Assembly: GCF_041227145.1 (NCBI RefSeq)
Contig: NZ_JBGFSP010000003.1
Span: 1,922,001-1,986,000, forward strand
Source: Bacteroides sp. AN502(2024)
GTDB lineage: Bacteria; Bacteroidota; Bacteroidia; Bacteroidales; Bacteroidaceae
Direction of reading: 5' to 3'
Length of the DNA: 64,000 bases
The notes beneath the pieces were generated by a model. The model was not told the DNA's origin and searched no databases. It worked only from the letters and a program-made list of their open reading frames with translations. Shown one piece after another: positions 7,626 through 16,528 of this stretch (position 1 is the stretch's first letter; the number at the start of each line of letters is the position of its first letter). Position numbers and translations under genes: made by a program.

Positions 7626-9305
7626 TTATTTTACCAGACTCTTCGCCCTCTCTAACGCTACATTGATATTCGGACAGATATTCTCTTTTCCCAGCAACTC
7701 GTAGAATCCTGCTTTTTCAAGTACGTTATGCACGTTTTCGTTTACCCCGGAAAGAATGACGGTGGTCTTTTCCTTCTGTGACATCTCGCAGAGGGTAGTC
7801 AGATTATGAATACCTGTGGAGTCGATGAACGGAACCTTACGCATACGGATGATACGTACTTTCGGGCGGTCTCCCAGTTGTGTCATGGTCTCTTCAAACT
7901 TGGTAGCGATACCGAAAAAATAAGGACCGTTGATTTCGTATACCTCTATGCCTTTGGGAATCATCAGGTTTTCTTCGTGTACGGCAATATCCGATTCTTT
8001 ATTAGGGTCAATCTCGTCGGTAATCACCGAGATTTCAGTAGTCTCCATGACACGCTTCATGAAGAGGACACAGGCAATTACCAATCCTATCTCGATAGCG
8101 ACAGTCAAGTCGAAGATAACGGTCAGGAAGAAAGTGATCAGCAATACGGTGACATCCGATTTCGGGTTTTTCAATAAAGCTCTGAACACACGCCATCCGC
8201 TCATGTTATAAGAAACGATGACCAGTACCCCGGCAAGGCACGCCATCGGGATATATTGTGCGAGGGGCATCAGGAAGAGCAGAATCAGAAGCAGTATCAC
8301 TGCGTGGATAATTCCGGCTATCGGTGTTTTACCTCCGTTGTTGATATTCGTCATGGTACGGGCAATGGCTCCGGTAGCGGGAATACCTCCGAACAAAGGG
8401 ACTATGATATTGGCTGCTCCCTGGGCGATCAGTTCAGTATTGGAATCGTGGCGATCGCCTATCACACCGTCGGCTACAGTAGCGGACAGTAGGGATTCGA
8501 TGGCTCCCAGTACAGCGATGGTGATGGCTACCGGAAACAATTCTCTGATAGCTTCCCAATTCAGTGCAGGCACAGCGGCATCAGGCAATTCCGATTTGAT
8601 GGTGAAACGGTCGCCGATGGTCTGGATGCAGTCGATTCCACCGAAAGTTTTCATCAGATAAACAGCAACAGTGACAACAATGATTGCGATCAATGAGCCG
8701 GGAATTTTCTTTGAGAATTTCGGAGTAATAGCAATGATGATGATGCTGGCAATACTTACAATGGTATTCCACCAGTTGATGGTATCGAAATGTCGGAAAT
8801 AGATCATCCACTTTCCGACGAAGTCCCCCGGCACTTTCTCGTCTCCGAAAGACAGCCCGAAAATATCGGCAATCTGGGTAGTGAAAATAGTGACAGCAAT
8901 ACCACTGGTGAAACCGACGATGATAGGATAAGGGATGAATTTGATGACTGCTCCGAGCTTGAACACTCCTAATAACACAAGGATTACACCCGCCATGAGC
9001 GTGGCTACAATCAGTCCGGTTTCTCCATATTGCTGGATAATGCCGTAGATGATGACGATGAAAGCTCCCGTCGGACCACCGATTTGGACTTTGCTTCCTC
9101 CCAACAGGGAAATGATAAATCCGGCAATGATAGCGGTAATAATACCTTTTTCGGGCGATACCCCCGAAGCAATACCGAAGGCAATGGCTAGTGGCAGCGC
9201 AACGATACCTACGATGATACCTGCCATCAAGTCGGCCATGAATGTTTCTTTTGAGTAATTCTTTAAACAAGAAACCAGTTTGGGTTTAAATTCAAATAGC
9301 TTCAT
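7626..9305 (-). CDS. SulP-family inorganic anion transporter with STAS domain
   Basis: 559 residues, a normal length for SulP (SLC26-like) permeases. The N-terminal ~400 residues hold 10 or more hydrophobic segments, including the family stretches GIIVGIVALPLAIAFGIASG and GPTGAFIVIIYGII near the start. After a cytoplasmic linker, residues ~440-555 form a STAS domain; VPFIDSTGIHNL is the typical loop, with the Ser-Thr pair that anti-sigma-antagonist relatives phosphorylate. Members move sulfate, bicarbonate or dicarboxylates across the inner membrane; the ion cannot be told here. It is monocistronic, has its own terminator, and is read divergently from rubrerythrin. The ATG at 9305 is the only sensible start before the first transmembrane segment. 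Confidence 0.92.
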   Translation of the reverse strand: MKLFEFKPKLVSCLKNYSKETFMADLMAGIIVGIVALPLAIAFGIASGVSPEKGIITAIIAGFIISLLGGSKVQIGGPTGAFIVIIYGIIQQYGETGLIVATLMAGVILVLLGVFKLGAVIKFIPYPIIVGFTSGIAVTIFTTQIADIFGLSFGDEKVPGDFVGKWMIYFRHFDTINWWNTIVSIASIIIIAITPKFSKKIPGSLIAIIVVTVAVYLMKTFGGIDCIQTIGDRFTIKSELPDAAVPALNWEAIRELFPVAITIAVLGAIESLLSATVADGVIGDRHDSNTELIAQGAANIIVPLFGGIPATGAIARTMTNINNGGKTPIAGIIHAVILLLILLFLMPLAQYIPMACLAGVLVIVSYNMSGWRVFRALLKNPKSDVTVLLITFFLTVIFDLTVAIEIGLVIACVLFMKRVMETTEISVITDEIDPNKESDIAVHEENLMIPKGIEVYEINGPYFFGIATKFEETMTQLGDRPKVRIIRMRKVPFIDSTGIHNLTTLCEMSQKEKTTVILSGVNENVHNVLEKAGFYELLGKENICPNINVALERAKSLVK

Positions 9306-9355
9306 TATTATTAATTGTTATGTATATATTCAGTCCTTTTGTAAAGTAGAGGTTG

Positions 9356-9363
9356 CAAAATTA
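9356..9363 (-). promoter_or_regulatory. Putative SulP promoter -7 element
   Basis: CAAAATTA on the plus strand reads TAATTTTG on the minus strand, matching the Bacteroides TAnnTTTG -7 consensus and placing transcription start about 45 nt before the ATG. No clear -33 TTTG was found; an 8-bp palindrome lies there instead. Confidence 0.5.
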
Positions 9364-9381
9364 TATAAAATAATCGAAAGA

Positions 9382-9401
9382 AGTATGTTTTTCAACATAC
9401 T
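9382..9401. promoter_or_regulatory. Operator-like palindrome between SulP and rubrerythrin
   Basis: AGTATGTT (9382-9389) and AACATACT (9394-9401) form a perfect inverted repeat with a 4-bp spacer. It falls about where the -33 region of the SulP promoter would be and about 60 bp upstream of the rubrerythrin -7 element, so it could serve either gene. Confidence 0.45.
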
Positions 9402-9461
9402 ATTTATTCGTTGACAGGTTTTATCGATGAGTTGATATTTATTATTAATGAACAAATTTCG

Positions 9462-9469
9462 TATATTTG
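9462..9469 (+). promoter_or_regulatory. Putative rubrerythrin promoter -7 element
   Basis: TATATTTG matches the TAnnTTTG consensus and would give a 5' leader of about 50 nt before the ATG at 9529. Confidence 0.55.
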
Positions 9470-9528
9470 TGTTATAATGCTACGACAAGTTACGTATGGG
9501 AATCAACCAATTTTAAATAGATAGAATT

Positions 9529-10107
9529 ATGGCTAAGAGTATTAAAGGAACTCAGACAGAGAAGAATCTGCTGACTTCATTCGCTGGAGAATCACAGGCA
9601 AGAATGCGTTACACTTATTTTGCAAGTGTAGCAAAGAAAGAAGGTTACGAACAAATCGCTGCCATTTTCACAGAAACAGCTGATCAGGAAAAAGAACATG
9701 CAAAACGTATGTTTAAGTTCCTTGAAGGCGGCATGGTAGAAATCACTGCCAGCTATCCGGCTGGTGTAATCGGTAATACGCTTGAAAATCTTCGTGCTGC
9801 AGCAGCCGGTGAACACGAAGAATGGTCACAGGACTATCCTCACTTTGCAGATGTGGCAGAACAGGAAGGTTTTCCAATGATCGCTGCTATGTACCGCAAT
9901 ATCTCCATCGCTGAGAAAGGTCACGAGGAAAGATATCTCGCATTTGTGAACAACATCGAAAATATGTCTGTATTCGCTAAAGAAGGTGAAGTGGTATGGC
10001 AATGCCGCAACTGCGGTTATATTACTGTAGGCAAGGAAGCTCCTGAAGCCTGTCCTGCCTGTCTGCATCCGCAGGCTTACTTCGAGGTGAAGAAGGAAAA
10101 CTATTGA
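9529..10107 (+). CDS. rbr: Rubrerythrin
   Basis: 192 residues, standard length. Residues 1-140 form the ferritin-like four-helix bundle with the diiron-binding glutamates in FAGESQARMRYTYFA and the ExxH-type segments TADQEKEHAKRMF and EKGHEERY. The C-terminal rubredoxin-like domain has two CxxC pairs, C159/C162 and C175/C178, binding one Fe. Rubrerythrin is a cytosolic NAD(P)H-linked peroxide reductase that protects anaerobes from H2O2. It stands alone with its own promoter and a strong bidirectional terminator, and it shares its upstream region with the SulP transporter. Confidence 0.97.
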   Translation: MAKSIKGTQTEKNLLTSFAGESQARMRYTYFASVAKKEGYEQIAAIFTETADQEKEHAKRMFKFLEGGMVEITASYPAGVIGNTLENLRAAAAGEHEEWSQDYPHFADVAEQEGFPMIAAMYRNISIAEKGHEERYLAFVNNIENMSVFAKEGEVVWQCRNCGYITVGKEAPEACPACLHPQAYFEVKKENY

Positions 10108-10158
10108 TCTGTTTTCAGAAATAAGCAAATAGTTTTTTAGGGGGATGCCTAAAAAGTA

Positions 10159-10205
10159 AAAACACAAGACAACTAATTTGCAATGAATTAGTTGTCTTGT
10201 GTTTT
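10159..10205. terminator. Strong bidirectional terminator
   Basis: A perfect 20-bp stem, 10159-10178 with 10186-10205, has a 7-nt loop. It begins AAAACACAAGAC and ends GTCTTGTGTTTT, so it offers A/T tracts in both directions. It separates rbr from the convergent lipoprotein gene at 10223. Confidence 0.9.
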
Positions 10206-10222
10206 GTTGTAGTAGTGGCTTG

Positions 10223-11500
10223 CTACTTCACACGAGTGAAGTGAATCCGGATAGGATTACTAAGCATGGCAGGATCTTCTGCCATGTCTTTCATCCACCC
10301 TTCCCACTCGTCAGTTAGAAAGTCAGTAGGAATAAAATCATCGATAGTGCATTCCAATATTTCTTCACCTTCTACTGTTATATTTCGGAAACTAACAATT
10401 GCCGGGCGAACCTCGGAAGCAGTAGCAGAAAACTTTATATTGATGTCAGGGAATGTATATACACTTACATTGATGGGTACAGACTGCCTTTGAGCAACTG
10501 ATTCTTCCCAAAGTTCTTTTGTAACTTCGTTTTCGAATGTTACTTTTCTTTCGGAAGTACCGAAATAATTCTTTAAACTACCATTCAAACTTGGAATGAA
10601 AGTATATTCGGTATAAGAGTTTCCTTTGAAAGTAATTTTATCGGTGGAAGTTCCGGTTGGGAAAGTTGATATATCTGCCGCCATATTCTCTTTCCAGTAA
10701 TTTAAATTGGATATTTTTTTGAAAGCCCAAGCTCCATCCAGATTGCACGCTCCTTGTAGAGTGATGGTTATCGTTTCATTATTTCCGTAAGCATATCCGG
10801 CTCTCTTTGATAAACGTAGTACCAATTTATCCTTGCCTGATTCTTTCTTTAGGAAATTGATAGAAACAGTACCGTTGCTTTTCTTTTTGGCAATGGTCAC
10901 ATATCTCTTTCCATCGGTAAATTCAAAATGGATGCCTTCTACAGCAGTGGATGAGGGGTCTACTTCGACATTTAAATGGGTAATCTCGGTTACCTTGTAG
11001 CCGGATCCGCTCATGTTAGTCAGGGTTACCTTGTAATTGGATTGAAGTGTTAGTATATCAGATGTGTTGGCAAAAGACATGATAACGCCATTTTTGCTTA
11101 GTAATGTTACTGTGGTGTAATTCATGAGTCCAATGGTATATCCGGAAGGTGCCTTGCCTAAGTTTACGGTTAAAGATAAGTTATCGTCACCTACACTGTC
11201 GGCTATACGTGTCAGTGTGATAATGGCTTCTGTTTCTCCGGCTTTTAATATAAATTCTTTTGCAGAAGTGGTAAAATCCGTTCCTTCTGTAGCACGTCCG
11301 AAGAATGTTACAGGAATACTCATGTCAGATGCGGCGGGCGCGTCGGCTATCAATTTGATATCTACAGTGCCTGAAGCCAATATATAGTTTGACTTCTCAA
11401 GACTCAATTGCGGCATTTCGCTTTTGTTGTCATCATCTGATGAACAAGCGGTGAACATTACTGCGAATAGTGCGAATAGTGAATAAAATAACTTCTTCAT
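10223..11500 (-). CDS. Lipoprotein with Calx-beta-like repeats, end of protease/SusCD operon
   Basis: 425 residues. Clear lipobox VMFTACSSDDD near residue 19. The N-terminal half has two beta-sandwich-like repeats with Calx-beta features: IPVTFFGRATEGTDFT followed by FILKAGETEAIITLTRIAD at ~65-100, and a second unit with AVEGIHFEF and GTVSINFLKK at ~190-220. The C-terminal half (~250-425) is not recognised. It is the last gene of the minus-strand operon, 28 bp after a 72-residue lipoprotein. By position it corresponds to the SusE-type surface ligand-binding lipoproteins that follow SusC/SusD pairs; that role is an inference. Confidence 0.78.
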   Translation of the reverse strand: MKKLFYSLFALFAVMFTACSSDDDNKSEMPQLSLEKSNYILASGTVDIKLIADAPAASDMSIPVTFFGRATEGTDFTTSAKEFILKAGETEAIITLTRIADSVGDDNLSLTVNLGKAPSGYTIGLMNYTTVTLLSKNGVIMSFANTSDILTLQSNYKVTLTNMSGSGYKVTEITHLNVEVDPSSTAVEGIHFEFTDGKRYVTIAKKKSNGTVSINFLKKESGKDKLVLRLSKRAGYAYGNNETITITLQGACNLDGAWAFKKISNLNYWKENMAADISTFPTGTSTDKITFKGNSYTEYTFIPSLNGSLKNYFGTSERKVTFENEVTKELWEESVAQRQSVPINVSVYTFPDINIKFSATASEVRPAIVSFRNITVEGEEILECTIDDFIPTDFLTDEWEGWMKDMAEDPAMLSNPIRIHFTRVK

Positions 11501-11528
11501 TGTTCTTTTTTTCCTGCTAGATTAAGAC

Positions 11529-11747
11529 TTATTGTGAAATGCTCTCGTTATATTCTGCTTTGATTTTATCTATGATGGCCGTCTCGTCAGCGTTGAGTAC
11601 TACTGGGTCAGGTACTTTATAGTATGCCCTGGTAACATTGGATTCTGTGCGTTCAGGCATCTCATCAACCTTTTCACAAGCTGTAAAAATACTGCCTGAG
11701 ATGATTGTCAAGGTGGCAGTTACCCATATATATAAGTTCTTTTTCAT
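11529..11747 (-). CDS. Small (72-aa) lipoprotein of unknown function
   Basis: A signal peptide ends in the lipobox IFTACEK (Cys at about residue 24), leaving a mature peptide of ~49 residues with no Cys and a charged, probably helical tail (ADETAIIDKIKAEYNESISQ). It lies between susD (19 bp) and the larger lipoprotein (28 bp), so it is in the operon and real despite its size. No family recognised. Confidence 0.7.
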   Translation of the reverse strand: MKKNLYIWVTATLTIISGSIFTACEKVDEMPERTESNVTRAYYKVPDPVVLNADETAIIDKIKAEYNESISQ

Positions 11748-11766
11748 TTTATCTCTCCGTTTTATA

Positions 11767-13173
11767 TTAATAACTTATTTCCGTATACCCTTCGTTTTGT
11801 TCCAATCCGTCCACTAATAATATATCGTGTGCAGGGATAGGGAATGTATACATGAATTTTTGTGTTGTATATTTTTGTCCGTTGTAAGCAGTCCAGAATT
11901 CAGGTGAACCGTTACGTTTTAGTTCAAAAAAGCGGTCTCCTTCTAAGAATAGTTCCTTACGGCGTTCGTTCAAGATTAATCCCATCAATGGAGTTAGGGC
12001 ATTTCCGTTGGTATCTGTGGTGATTCTTTCTTTCTCGGATAAAGCAGGTAGATTGCTTTCTGTCAGGTTACTATAGTTATCAATGCGATGAGCTCTTAAT
12101 TCATTGATTGATTGCAATGCTTTGTCCTGCTTTCCTAGGTGATAATAACATTCGGCTTCTATCAGTTTGAATTCAGCAGAACGCATACCGCAAAAGAATG
12201 TCTTTTTGGCCATGCGTTTGTTATTCACCCACAACCTGTATCGTATATCAGTCGTTTTCTCTTCTTCCGTAAACAGACTTAAAAAACGTTGACTTACAGG
12301 ACGATATTGCAAAAGAGTGTTGGCACTAGACAATGCATTCTCTCCACTAGTATCAGCAGCCCTGTAGGATTTGATTAATTGATTGCCCGCCAAGTCATAG
12401 GCAGTGGTCATCATTTTTTCGTATGCGGCTCCTTTTAATAGCGGATATTTGTTAAGTAACTCTTGAACTATCGGCAATGCCTTGTCCCATTGTTTGGTCC
12501 AAAAATAGAGGCGGGCTTGATAGCCTTTGATTACATCTTCCGTGAAACGATAGATGCTCTTAGAAGAATGATAAGATATGGCTTTTCTGAAATCATCTTC
12601 TATCAGGTCAATTGCTTCTTGCATAGTGCTGCGTGTGGGGCGTTCTTCCATGTCAAACGTCATGACAAGTGGTATTCCCTGTTGGTTGTTGAGATTACCA
12701 GTTTGAGGTACTGTACAAAATAATCTGAGTAACTGGTAGTAGCATACACCACGCATACCATGCGCGGTGGCGCGTATAGTATTGGCTTCAGTTGTGTTAC
12801 TTTCTTCCATTTCGTTGAGTACTATATTGCAGTTACGTATTGACTGGTATAGATTATTGTAATAGTTCTGACTGGAATTTGATATAATTGTTCCAACATA
12901 AACCCCTAAAGAGCGGCCACCGGTGGTGGTAAGACAGGTTTCGAAGTCATCACCGCATTGTGCATCCCATGTAAGCCACTGCGATGCGTTGCCTATTATG
13001 TAAGAGTCCGTTCCTGCATCAATGTTATTTAATTGTTCGTGGAGCAGAGCGGAAAACTCTTCTGCTGTTTTCGGAATAGTGCGTCCGTAAGGTTTGATAT
13101 CCAGATAATTGCTGCATGACACACACAACAATGTTGTCAATACAGATAATAAAGTTATTCTTATTCTCTTCAT
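11767..13173 (-). CDS. SusD/RagB-family ligand-binding lipoprotein
   Basis: 468 residues from the ATG at 13173 (MKRIRITLL). An in-frame ATG at 13260 would overlap the upstream susC stop and put 29 non-signal residues in front. Lipobox LLCVSCSNYLDI. The SusD-like N-terminal domain (NYLDIKPYGRTIPKTAEEF) is followed by tetratricopeptide-type helices, and the C-terminal RagB/SusD signature LILNERRKELFLEGDRFFELKRNG is near residue 395. The protein caps its SusC partner at the outer membrane and captures ligand. Because two proteases begin the operon, the ligand may be a peptide, as for Porphyromonas RagB, rather than a glycan. Confidence 0.93.
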   Translation of the reverse strand: MKRIRITLLSVLTTLLCVSCSNYLDIKPYGRTIPKTAEEFSALLHEQLNNIDAGTDSYIIGNASQWLTWDAQCGDDFETCLTTTGGRSLGVYVGTIISNSSQNYYNNLYQSIRNCNIVLNEMEESNTTEANTIRATAHGMRGVCYYQLLRLFCTVPQTGNLNNQQGIPLVMTFDMEERPTRSTMQEAIDLIEDDFRKAISYHSSKSIYRFTEDVIKGYQARLYFWTKQWDKALPIVQELLNKYPLLKGAAYEKMMTTAYDLAGNQLIKSYRAADTSGENALSSANTLLQYRPVSQRFLSLFTEEEKTTDIRYRLWVNNKRMAKKTFFCGMRSAEFKLIEAECYYHLGKQDKALQSINELRAHRIDNYSNLTESNLPALSEKERITTDTNGNALTPLMGLILNERRKELFLEGDRFFELKRNGSPEFWTAYNGQKYTTQKFMYTFPIPAHDILLVDGLEQNEGYTEISY

Positions 13174-13186
13174 ATATTTCTTCTTT

Positions 13187-16100
13187 TTAAAATCCGACAG
13201 ATAATCCGATTGAGAACGTACGGGGTGTGGGGTAAACAGCACCCGGTGTTTCAGGATCAATGCCGGAATAATTAGTTATCGTAAACAGGTTAGTCATGCC
13301 GAGTGATACTCCCAAAGAAGTGATGTGAGCTTTCTGTAACCATCTCATTCCGTCAAAGTTATAGCTTAGCATTAGTGAGTTGAGTTTGAAATAGGATACA
13401 TTCTCCAACATGGAAGCGTCTGTAATATTACTGCTGGTCACCATATAATCGTTTAATCCCAGATATTCACCGTATGCATCAATGATGCGAGGATGAGCAT
13501 TGGTAATGGGGTTACGAGGCGTCCAGCGATTTACGACATCCTTTGTTGCATTTAGGAAATTGACATAGAGATCATTTTCCTGTGTCGGGATTTTCTCGTT
13601 GGTGCTTTTGTCTAAAGTGCTATAGCTTACCGGACAGATAATATTGTTCTTGATCTTGCCGCCAAGTGAGTAGGATCCCCCTAAACTTAGTGTGAGTTTT
13701 TGGTAGGATAAAGTGAACGAATACCCTCCATTGACAGGAGCATTGCTAGTACCCAAATAGTAAGCGTAGTTTTCCGCTTTACTACGGTCGGCAGCGGTTT
13801 CCATTTTGGAGTCGGGACGCACTTCATAGCTATAGATACCCAATTTTTTATTTATTCTTTGTACCTTTCCGCTAAAAATGGCTCCAAGAGGATAACCCAC
13901 GTTCGTGCTTTCGAACATATTAGGATTGGATGCTTTATATTTGAGTAGTTTATTGCGATTGTAAGCCAGATTAGCACTTATTGATGCACTCCAGTCCTTT
14001 ATTTTCAGGACTTGTGCACTTACAGTCAGTTCAGCTCCCTGATTCAACAGTTCGGAAGTATTGTAGCTTTGGTATGGAAATCCGGTAGTGTAGGGTACGG
14101 GAACACTGGTTACCGCATCGCGGGTACGACGATCGTAAAGTTCACCTTGTAAGCGTAAGCGGTCATTAAAGAATCCGATATCCACTGATACTTTCATATC
14201 CCGGGTCTTTTCCCAGCGCAGAGTCGGGTTGGGAGCATTCTTTATATATCCCCTACGGTAATTGTCGTTATCTGCTTTGCGGAAGAAAGTGGAATAGTCC
14301 ATTACTAATTGCGGGTAGACACTTTTGTTAATGTTTCCTGTGTAGCCGAATGCCGAGCGGATGGAAAGACTGCTGATAATGGGTTTCAATGGCTGCATGA
14401 ATGTTTCCTGGTCCACATTCCACGAAAGACCGATAGAACCGGTAGGATTGAACTGTTCGTTACTGCCAAAGTTATTTGAGCCATCGGTCCGGCCAGTCAG
14501 ACTAAGGATATACCGTTGTTTAAAGACGTAGTCGAGTGAGAAATAGAAAGAAGCAAAGGCATCTTCTATAATGCTTTGTCCAGAAAGTTGGTCCATAATG
14601 GAAGCATAGAAAACGAGTTTGCTATATTCCAGATTCGAACCTTCCGGATAGACAGGCATGGATGAATTGCCGGATATCGGATCATATCCATAGCGTTTTT
14701 CATAGATACTTTTTGCATATTGACCACGTATTTCCGATCCTAGTAGGGCACTGATATAATGGTCTTTGGCAAAAGTATTGAAGTAATGCAGTTGCCCACG
14801 TAGATTATAGTTTGTATTGTAAGCTGAAGTTTGGGTAATAGACCCGTAAGTGCGTGTAGAAGCATCATTACTGGAGTCAAAGGGACGGTCTATCCATGCG
14901 GCATAGGTATTCTTGCCATTGATATTGTCCGATATATTTGTCACGTAACCATAAGACGCCAGTCCCTCAAAAGAAAGATTTTCGAGAATATTGATGCTCA
15001 TGGTAGCTATCAGTGAAGCGGACAGATTTTTAGTTTTATTAGATGTTTCATTGATTTCCCGAAAGATGTTATAGCCATCCTCCGGCAATCGGGTGTCATA
15101 ACTGCCATTGGCATGTCGCATGGCATAATAAGTGCCGTCTGCTGCATAGGATCCGTCTTCATGGTATATCTGTTCGTAAGGATTGGCAAAATAAGCATAT
15201 TTAAATGGATCTACGCTTAGTGATGGTGAGTTGGAGTGTTGCATACTCATGTCGGCGGTAAAACCTACCTTTACTCGCCGGTTAGGTTTCATATCGAGCT
15301 TGGCACTGACATTGTAGCGGTCATAATCCGTCTTTTTCACTAATCCGTTATTTTTTGAATATCCCATCGAAACATAGTAGGAGTTTTTGTTTGTACCTCC
15401 GGAAAGTGACAGATTATGGCTTTGTGAAATGGAGTTTTGAAATAACTCCTTGAACCAATCCGTGCTGTGTGCACCCAGGCGTTCTATTTCTGCATTTTGT
15501 TCGGTAGTGCTCATGCCGGCATATTTTCCATAACCGGATCGAATCATGCCCACAGCTCCAATCACCGGATAGTGACCGCCTGAGGTATATCCTGCTGCAG
15601 AGAACTCATCCCATAATTCCTGTTCCCATGCCAGCTTCTCTTTGGAATTCATTAGATTGGCATGGTGTGGAGGGCTGGCAACTACTGAAACATTCGTAGA
15701 ATAATTGACGCGCATTTTTCCTTCCTGTCCTCGTTTGGTTGTTACTACGATGACACCACCTGCAGCACGCGAGCCGTAAATGGCTGCTGCTGAAGCATCT
15801 TTTAGTATAGTTATTGATTCTATATCACTTGGGTTAATCCCCGCAATACCGGTAGAGAAAATATCATTAAAGTCTCCAGCTTTGATACGGTTGGTTTCAA
15901 TATTGGGTATATCTCGTTGCAAAGGTACACCGTCTACTACCCATAGAGGTTCTGCGTTGCCTGTGATCGTATTCGTTCCACGAATACGTATTTTTGCCGA
16001 TTCTCCCGGACGTCCGGAAATTGCTTTTATGTCCACTCCGGCCACTTTGCCTTGCATTAACATATCCAGATTGGCTGTCGGAGCTCCCTTCAAGTCTTTG

Positions 16101-16510
16101 GCTGTCAATGTTGCAAGAGAACCGGTAGTGCGGCGTTTAGTTGTACGTTGATATCCTGTAACTACGACTTGATCCAGTTCAGAAGTCTCCTCTTCCAGGA
16201 TAATGTAGCCTGTCAGTGGCTTATTTATCCGCATAAATAATGGCTTCATGCCCACATACTTAAATTCAATCTGTGTGTTCCGGTCTACCCATAGTGAGAC
16301 CTCGCCTTGTTCGTTAGCTACCACTCCCTGTGCTTTGCCAGTTACTTTCACTGTTGCACCGGGAAGCGGATTTTTGTCTGTGTCTACAATGGTCACTTCT
16401 ACCAGAATCGTCGCATTGCCTTGGGGCTTTTGGGCGAGCAGGGTGGTAGCCATGCAGTAGAAGCAGAGACAAAACGACATGAATGTTTTGAATGTTTTCT
16501 GATACTTCAT
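13187..16510 (-). CDS. SusC/RagA-family TonB-dependent outer-membrane transporter
   Basis: 1107 residues with a signal peptide (cleavage near TLLAQ). Residues ~35-110 are a CarboxypepD_reg-like domain (NPLPGATVKVTGKAQGVVANE). The TonB-box region and plug follow (QVVVTGYQRTTKR; IRIRGTNTITGNAEPLWVVD; ITILKDASAAAIYGSRAAGGV), then a long 22-strand-type barrel ending in the C-terminal aromatic FSIGLSVGF. No STN domain is present, so it is not expected to signal to an ECF anti-sigma factor. The SusD partner starts 14 bp downstream. It imports whatever ligand the partner binds, probably peptides given the proteases upstream. Confidence 0.95.
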   Translation of the reverse strand: MKYQKTFKTFMSFCLCFYCMATTLLAQKPQGNATILVEVTIVDTDKNPLPGATVKVTGKAQGVVANEQGEVSLWVDRNTQIEFKYVGMKPLFMRINKPLTGYIILEEETSELDQVVVTGYQRTTKRRTTGSLATLTAKDLKGAPTANLDMLMQGKVAGVDIKAISGRPGESAKIRIRGTNTITGNAEPLWVVDGVPLQRDIPNIETNRIKAGDFNDIFSTGIAGINPSDIESITILKDASAAAIYGSRAAGGVIVVTTKRGQEGKMRVNYSTNVSVVASPPHHANLMNSKEKLAWEQELWDEFSAAGYTSGGHYPVIGAVGMIRSGYGKYAGMSTTEQNAEIERLGAHSTDWFKELFQNSISQSHNLSLSGGTNKNSYYVSMGYSKNNGLVKKTDYDRYNVSAKLDMKPNRRVKVGFTADMSMQHSNSPSLSVDPFKYAYFANPYEQIYHEDGSYAADGTYYAMRHANGSYDTRLPEDGYNIFREINETSNKTKNLSASLIATMSINILENLSFEGLASYGYVTNISDNINGKNTYAAWIDRPFDSSNDASTRTYGSITQTSAYNTNYNLRGQLHYFNTFAKDHYISALLGSEIRGQYAKSIYEKRYGYDPISGNSSMPVYPEGSNLEYSKLVFYASIMDQLSGQSIIEDAFASFYFSLDYVFKQRYILSLTGRTDGSNNFGSNEQFNPTGSIGLSWNVDQETFMQPLKPIISSLSIRSAFGYTGNINKSVYPQLVMDYSTFFRKADNDNYRRGYIKNAPNPTLRWEKTRDMKVSVDIGFFNDRLRLQGELYDRRTRDAVTSVPVPYTTGFPYQSYNTSELLNQGAELTVSAQVLKIKDWSASISANLAYNRNKLLKYKASNPNMFESTNVGYPLGAIFSGKVQRINKKLGIYSYEVRPDSKMETAADRSKAENYAYYLGTSNAPVNGGYSFTLSYQKLTLSLGGSYSLGGKIKNNIICPVSYSTLDKSTNEKIPTQENDLYVNFLNATKDVVNRWTPRNPITNAHPRIIDAYGEYLGLNDYMVTSSNITDASMLENVSYFKLNSLMLSYNFDGMRWLQKAHITSLGVSLGMTNLFTITNYSGIDPETPGAVYPTPRTFSIGLSVGF

Positions 16511-16528
16511 AAGCTTTTTGAGTTAGGA

